From positions 1-9,058 of the forward strand of contig JADHWZ010000081.1 in the NCBI GenBank assembly GCA_016783225.1: a stretch of DNA of 9,058 nucleotides, written 5' to 3'. The notes under the pieces were generated by a model that saw only the letters and a list, made by a program, of their open reading frames with translations, did not search any database and was not told where the DNA came from. The position numbers and the translations under genes were made by a program. Shown here in pieces: positions 6,975 through 9,058 of this stretch (position 1 is the stretch's first letter; every line of letters begins with the position of its first letter). The stretch comes from Dehalococcoidia bacterium (GTDB taxonomy: Bacteria; Chloroflexota; Dehalococcoidia; GIF9; UBA5620).

Positions 6975-7579
6975 GTTTTGACTTTCTCCGCAAATTGCTC
7001 CAGCATTCGATATGCTTCCTGGGCAGCCCTGCCGCGGTGGCTGATTCGATTCTTTGTTTCCAGAGGCAGCTCGGCCATGGTCTTGTCGAGTTCAGGGAAG
7101 TAGAAGACCGGGTCGTAGCCAAAGCCGTTCTCCCCTTTGGGTTCGGAGGCAATTAGGCCTTGGCACTCTCCGTAGTATAGTTCGGTTCTTCTTTCTGGAA
7201 TGGCTATAGCGATAACGCATCTGAAGCGAGCAGTTCGTTTTTCCCAGGGAACTTCTTTCAGTCTGGACAGAAGATGTTCGACCCTGTCTTCATCACTGGC
7301 TTCATCCCCGGCAAAGCGAGCTGAGCGAATACCAGGCTCACCGCCAAGAGCATCGACTTCAAGCCCAGAGTCGTCAGCCAGTGTGATGAAGTGACTAAAC
7401 CCGGAATAGAGAGTAGCCTTCAGCCGGGCGTTCTCCTCGAAGGTGGTGTTCTTCTCATCCACAGCCACATTTATGCCTTCCTCGGCCAGGGTCACCAATT
7501 CAAAAGGTAGCCCTTTGAGGAGATGACGATACTCACGGGCTTTGCCCTGGTTTGTGGTGGCCAGAAGAAGCTTGGGCAT
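6971..7579 (-). CDS. rdgB: XTP/dITP diphosphatase (RdgB/HAM1 family)
   Basis: A 202-residue non-canonical purine NTP pyrophosphatase, family-typical in length. It hydrolyses dITP, ITP and XTP to monophosphates plus pyrophosphate and keeps deaminated purines out of nucleic acid. Motifs are ATTNQGKAREY near the N-terminus (7-17, the TxNxxKxxE element), ADDSGLEVDALGGEPGIRSARF-type substrate and metal loop (68-89), GFGYDPVF (152-159) and SHRGRA (180-185). The start is fixed by the motif that begins at residue 7. The nearest purine-rich sequence, AAGGGA, is very close to the ATG, so initiation may depend on coupling to the aldolase/phosphatase gene, whose stop is 13 nt upstream. It overlaps moaA by 4 nt. 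Sitting before a GTP-consuming enzyme may be only an operon coincidence. Confidence 0.96.
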   Translation of the reverse strand: MPKLLLATTNQGKAREYRHLLKGLPFELVTLAEEGINVAVDEKNTTFEENARLKATLYSGFSHFITLADDSGLEVDALGGEPGIRSARFAGDEASDEDRVEHLLSRLKEVPWEKRTARFRCVIAIAIPERRTELYYGECQGLIASEPKGENGFGYDPVFYFPELDKTMAELPLETKNRISHRGRAAQEAYRMLEQFAEKVKT

Positions 7580-7592
7580 TTCCCTTGGCCGT

Positions 7593-8687
7593 TCAGATGC
7601 TTTCGAACCTTCCCTCGAGCTTTTTCATCACCTCGGGCATGGTAGTGTACTCCATCTCCTCCAGGGGTAGGCGGTGGGGCTCGAAAGGTCCGAGGCGGCG
7701 CAGTATATCGGCGATATCCTTTGCCTCTTGCCGAGCGTTATCGAAGGCCGGGTCGTCGAACATATCCTGAGGCCCGACCAGCATGCCTGCTGCAAGCTGA
7801 AAACCGGCGGCAATCACCCGGGGCGGACCGTCAAAGCGAGTGGGGTTGCTCTCTCTCACGGCTACTGGCATCAGTGGACCGTTGTGGGACCCCCTCATCC
7901 AGCCCTCAACTATGTTGGGACCAGCAAAAGGTTCGAGAATCTCACCTACAGCCGGGAACTTCCCCTGGGAGCGGACGATACACACCGGGTCGTCTTTACC
8001 AACGTACCTGCCAGCCGTTAGAGACAGTTTCTGGGTAGAAGAAACAGCGGCTATCTCGCCGCTTTCCCGATGGTAGATAGCTTTAACGGCATAGCGGCCA
8101 GGTGCGCCCATGAAAACCAGCATATCGTAGATTTCGTCAGGGGCATTGAAGGTTATCTTCTTGCTCTGCTTAACATCGTGAACCTCAAAGGAGAAGCCGC
8201 CGTGCATATTGGAAGCAATGACCAGGCCAATCGTGTTAAAGGGGTCGGCGAAGATTTTGTATAGAGGCAGGTTCCAGGCGCCGGAAGCGGTTTTGTCTGC
8301 CATAAAGATGATGATAGTCTCAGCTTCACGCTCATCGAATTGCGCCTCGGCAACTCCTGGGCCCATGCCCTTGACATTGCCGGAGAAAGCATCAGCGAGG
8401 AGGTCCTGACCGGCACCGTGCAGTTTTAGCTTCTTGGCTACGTCGGTGCATTTCACAAAGGTATCCCAGGCTAGTTTGTGAATTTGGTCATTTTCCTCCC
8501 CTTGCTGATGGGTCATTATTAGCTGGAGGTCATCACCGCACCTGGTAACATGATAGTCGATAAGTAGACCCTTTTTTTTAGCCTGTGCCATGCCTTCTTC
8601 AGCTTTGCTCAGCACATCCGGATGTGAGCTGGAATGGCCGACATAACCGCCGACATCGGCCTTGATTACGCTTAAGGTTATGTTCAT
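7593..8687 (-). CDS. fbp: bifunctional fructose-1,6-bisphosphate aldolase/phosphatase (archaeal type, class V FBPase)
   Basis: A 364-residue FBPA/P, full length. One active site first condenses glyceraldehyde 3-phosphate with dihydroxyacetone phosphate, then removes the 1-phosphate to give fructose 6-phosphate, which drives one-way gluconeogenesis. Key residues are visible: metal ligands near D11, H18, D52 and D53; the Schiff-base K231 and Y228 in RYVGKDDPV; GAGQDLL (91-97); FSGNVKGMGPGVAE (101-114); MADKT (129-133); WMRGSHNGPLMPV (263-275); and FEPHRLPLEEMEYTT near the C-terminus. The family is found in archaea and deep-branching bacteria, consistent with a chemolithotrophic or acetate/CO2-assimilating lifestyle. 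The ATG has AGGGAGGG about 6 nt upstream. It is the first gene of a probable four-gene operon with rdgB, moaA and moaC. I saw no convincing promoter in the 147-nt upstream gap; GATAAT at 8726-8731 (minus) is a possible -10 without a matching -35. Confidence 0.96.
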   Translation of the reverse strand: MNITLSVIKADVGGYVGHSSSHPDVLSKAEEGMAQAKKKGLLIDYHVTRCGDDLQLIMTHQQGEENDQIHKLAWDTFVKCTDVAKKLKLHGAGQDLLADAFSGNVKGMGPGVAEAQFDEREAETIIIFMADKTASGAWNLPLYKIFADPFNTIGLVIASNMHGGFSFEVHDVKQSKKITFNAPDEIYDMLVFMGAPGRYAVKAIYHRESGEIAAVSSTQKLSLTAGRYVGKDDPVCIVRSQGKFPAVGEILEPFAGPNIVEGWMRGSHNGPLMPVAVRESNPTRFDGPPRVIAAGFQLAAGMLVGPQDMFDDPAFDNARQEAKDIADILRRLGPFEPHRLPLEEMEYTTMPEVMKKLEGRFESI

Positions 8688-8788
8688 CTTGTCCCTCCCT
8701 CGTTTTTTCTTTTGTGTTCTGAGCTATTATCGACTAGCTTGTCTGGTAATCCCATCTGTCGGTCTGAGCCCTTCGCTATCGCTAACTT

Positions 8789-8816
8789 AAAGTCCAAAAG
8801 TCAAAAGCTAAAATGA
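8789..8816. repeat. four degenerate 7-nt tandem units, consensus AAAAGTC
   Basis: Plus-strand units are AAAGTCC, AAAAGTC, AAAAGCT and AAAATGA, end to end in 28 bases. They start about 18 nt past the stop codon of the four-helix-bundle gene. On the coding (minus) strand they read as CTTTTGA-like units. The units are imperfect and the tract is short. Confidence 0.5.
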
Positions 8817-8834
8817 CAAGCAAAAATGTAAATA

Positions 8835-9058
8835 CTATTTCTTGCCTTTTAGAGTCAGAATACTCGTGGCAAGTATATTAACGAGTTCAGTTACCTCTCT
8901 TTCAGCTTTACCCGAATCGCGCAGAAGGCCCAACCAGAATTTAGTCTCATTTGCTGATTTCAAAGCGTGAGTAAAGAAGTTAGTGTAGTCCTTCCTCGAA
9001 CCCGCACCCTGTGCTTCAACTACATTCGCTCCAATGCTAGTGGCACTCCGTAATAGCT
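8835..9058 (-). CDS. four-helix bundle protein, S23/23S rRNA intervening-sequence type (partial, N-terminus off window)
   Basis: The last 73 residues of a small helical protein, ending at TAG (8835-8837); the first full codon in the window ends at 9056. The family signature is clear: SATSIGANVVEAQGAGSRKD near the start of the fragment, then FTHALKSANETKFWLGLLRDSG, and a final helix ending in a lysine-rich tail. Complete members have about 115-130 residues, so roughly 45 are missing. Proteins of this fold occur inside 23S rRNA intervening sequences, as the Avd accessory protein of diversity-generating retroelements, and as scattered stand-alone genes of unknown role. No rRNA or reverse transcriptase is visible here, so it is probably stand-alone. 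The 147-nt stretch after it (8688-8834) holds A-rich repeats and the leader of the next gene. Confidence 0.88.
   Translation of the reverse strand, partial: LLRSATSIGANVVEAQGAGSRKDYTNFFTHALKSANETKFWLGLLRDSGKAEREVTELVNILATSILTLKGKK

Noticed and set aside
8722..8739. Inverted repeat AGCTA/TAGCT as a terminator
   Set aside because: Only five pairs with an 8-nt loop, low GC and no following U-run on the minus strand; probably chance.
8835..9058. Diversity-generating retroelement or 23S rRNA intervening sequence
   Set aside because: The four-helix-bundle fragment alone is not enough: no reverse transcriptase, template/variable repeat or rRNA sequence is visible in the window.

Overview
This window reads as bacterial chromosome. 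Every gene I can support is on the minus strand, so transcription runs from position 9058 towards 1. The gene set suggests an anaerobic, deep-branching bacterium, most likely a Chloroflexota/Dehalococcoidia-like lineage. The pointers are an archaeal-type bifunctional fructose-1,6-bisphosphate aldolase/phosphatase, a two-subunit B12-dependent acyl-CoA mutase, and an NDP-forming acyl-CoA synthetase alpha-type protein. This assignment is inferred from gene content and rests on no marker gene.

Layout in the direction of transcription: (1) 9058-8835, the C-terminal part of a four-helix-bundle (S23/23S rRNA intervening-sequence-type) protein, followed by degenerate 7-nt A-rich repeats. (2) 8687-5494, a tightly packed run of four genes: aldolase/phosphatase, rdgB, moaA and moaC. 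Gaps are 13 nt and 2 nt, and rdgB/moaA overlap by 4 nt (ATGA), so this is very probably one operon. It links gluconeogenesis, nucleotide-pool cleaning and the first two steps of molybdenum cofactor synthesis. (3) 5474-4284, dnaN (replication sliding clamp) with its own good sigma70-type promoter. (4) 4205-2653, a CoA-binding acyl-CoA synthetase (NDP-forming) alpha-type protein with no ATP-grasp partner nearby. (5) 2587-2198, a small three-helix membrane protein (DUF4870/Tic20-like) with a clear promoter and Shine-Dalgarno. (6) 1978-1, a two-gene mutase unit: a methylmalonyl-CoA-mutase-family large subunit, then the B12-binding small subunit, cut off by the window edge.

The most interesting object is the mutase. 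Its fold and CoA-contact motifs are well conserved. However, the positions that set substrate choice and chemistry in methylmalonyl-CoA mutase are replaced: Tyr89 to Val, Ala116 to Val, His244 to Asn, and the Arg207 segment is rebuilt. It therefore probably isomerises a different acyl-CoA. The two mutase genes also use AGA/AGG for most arginines, unlike the operon genes, which suggests a separate origin. The nearby acyl-CoA synthetase-like protein could supply a CoA ester to it, but that link is only by proximity. No RNA genes, CRISPR arrays, transposases or complete mobile elements were seen.
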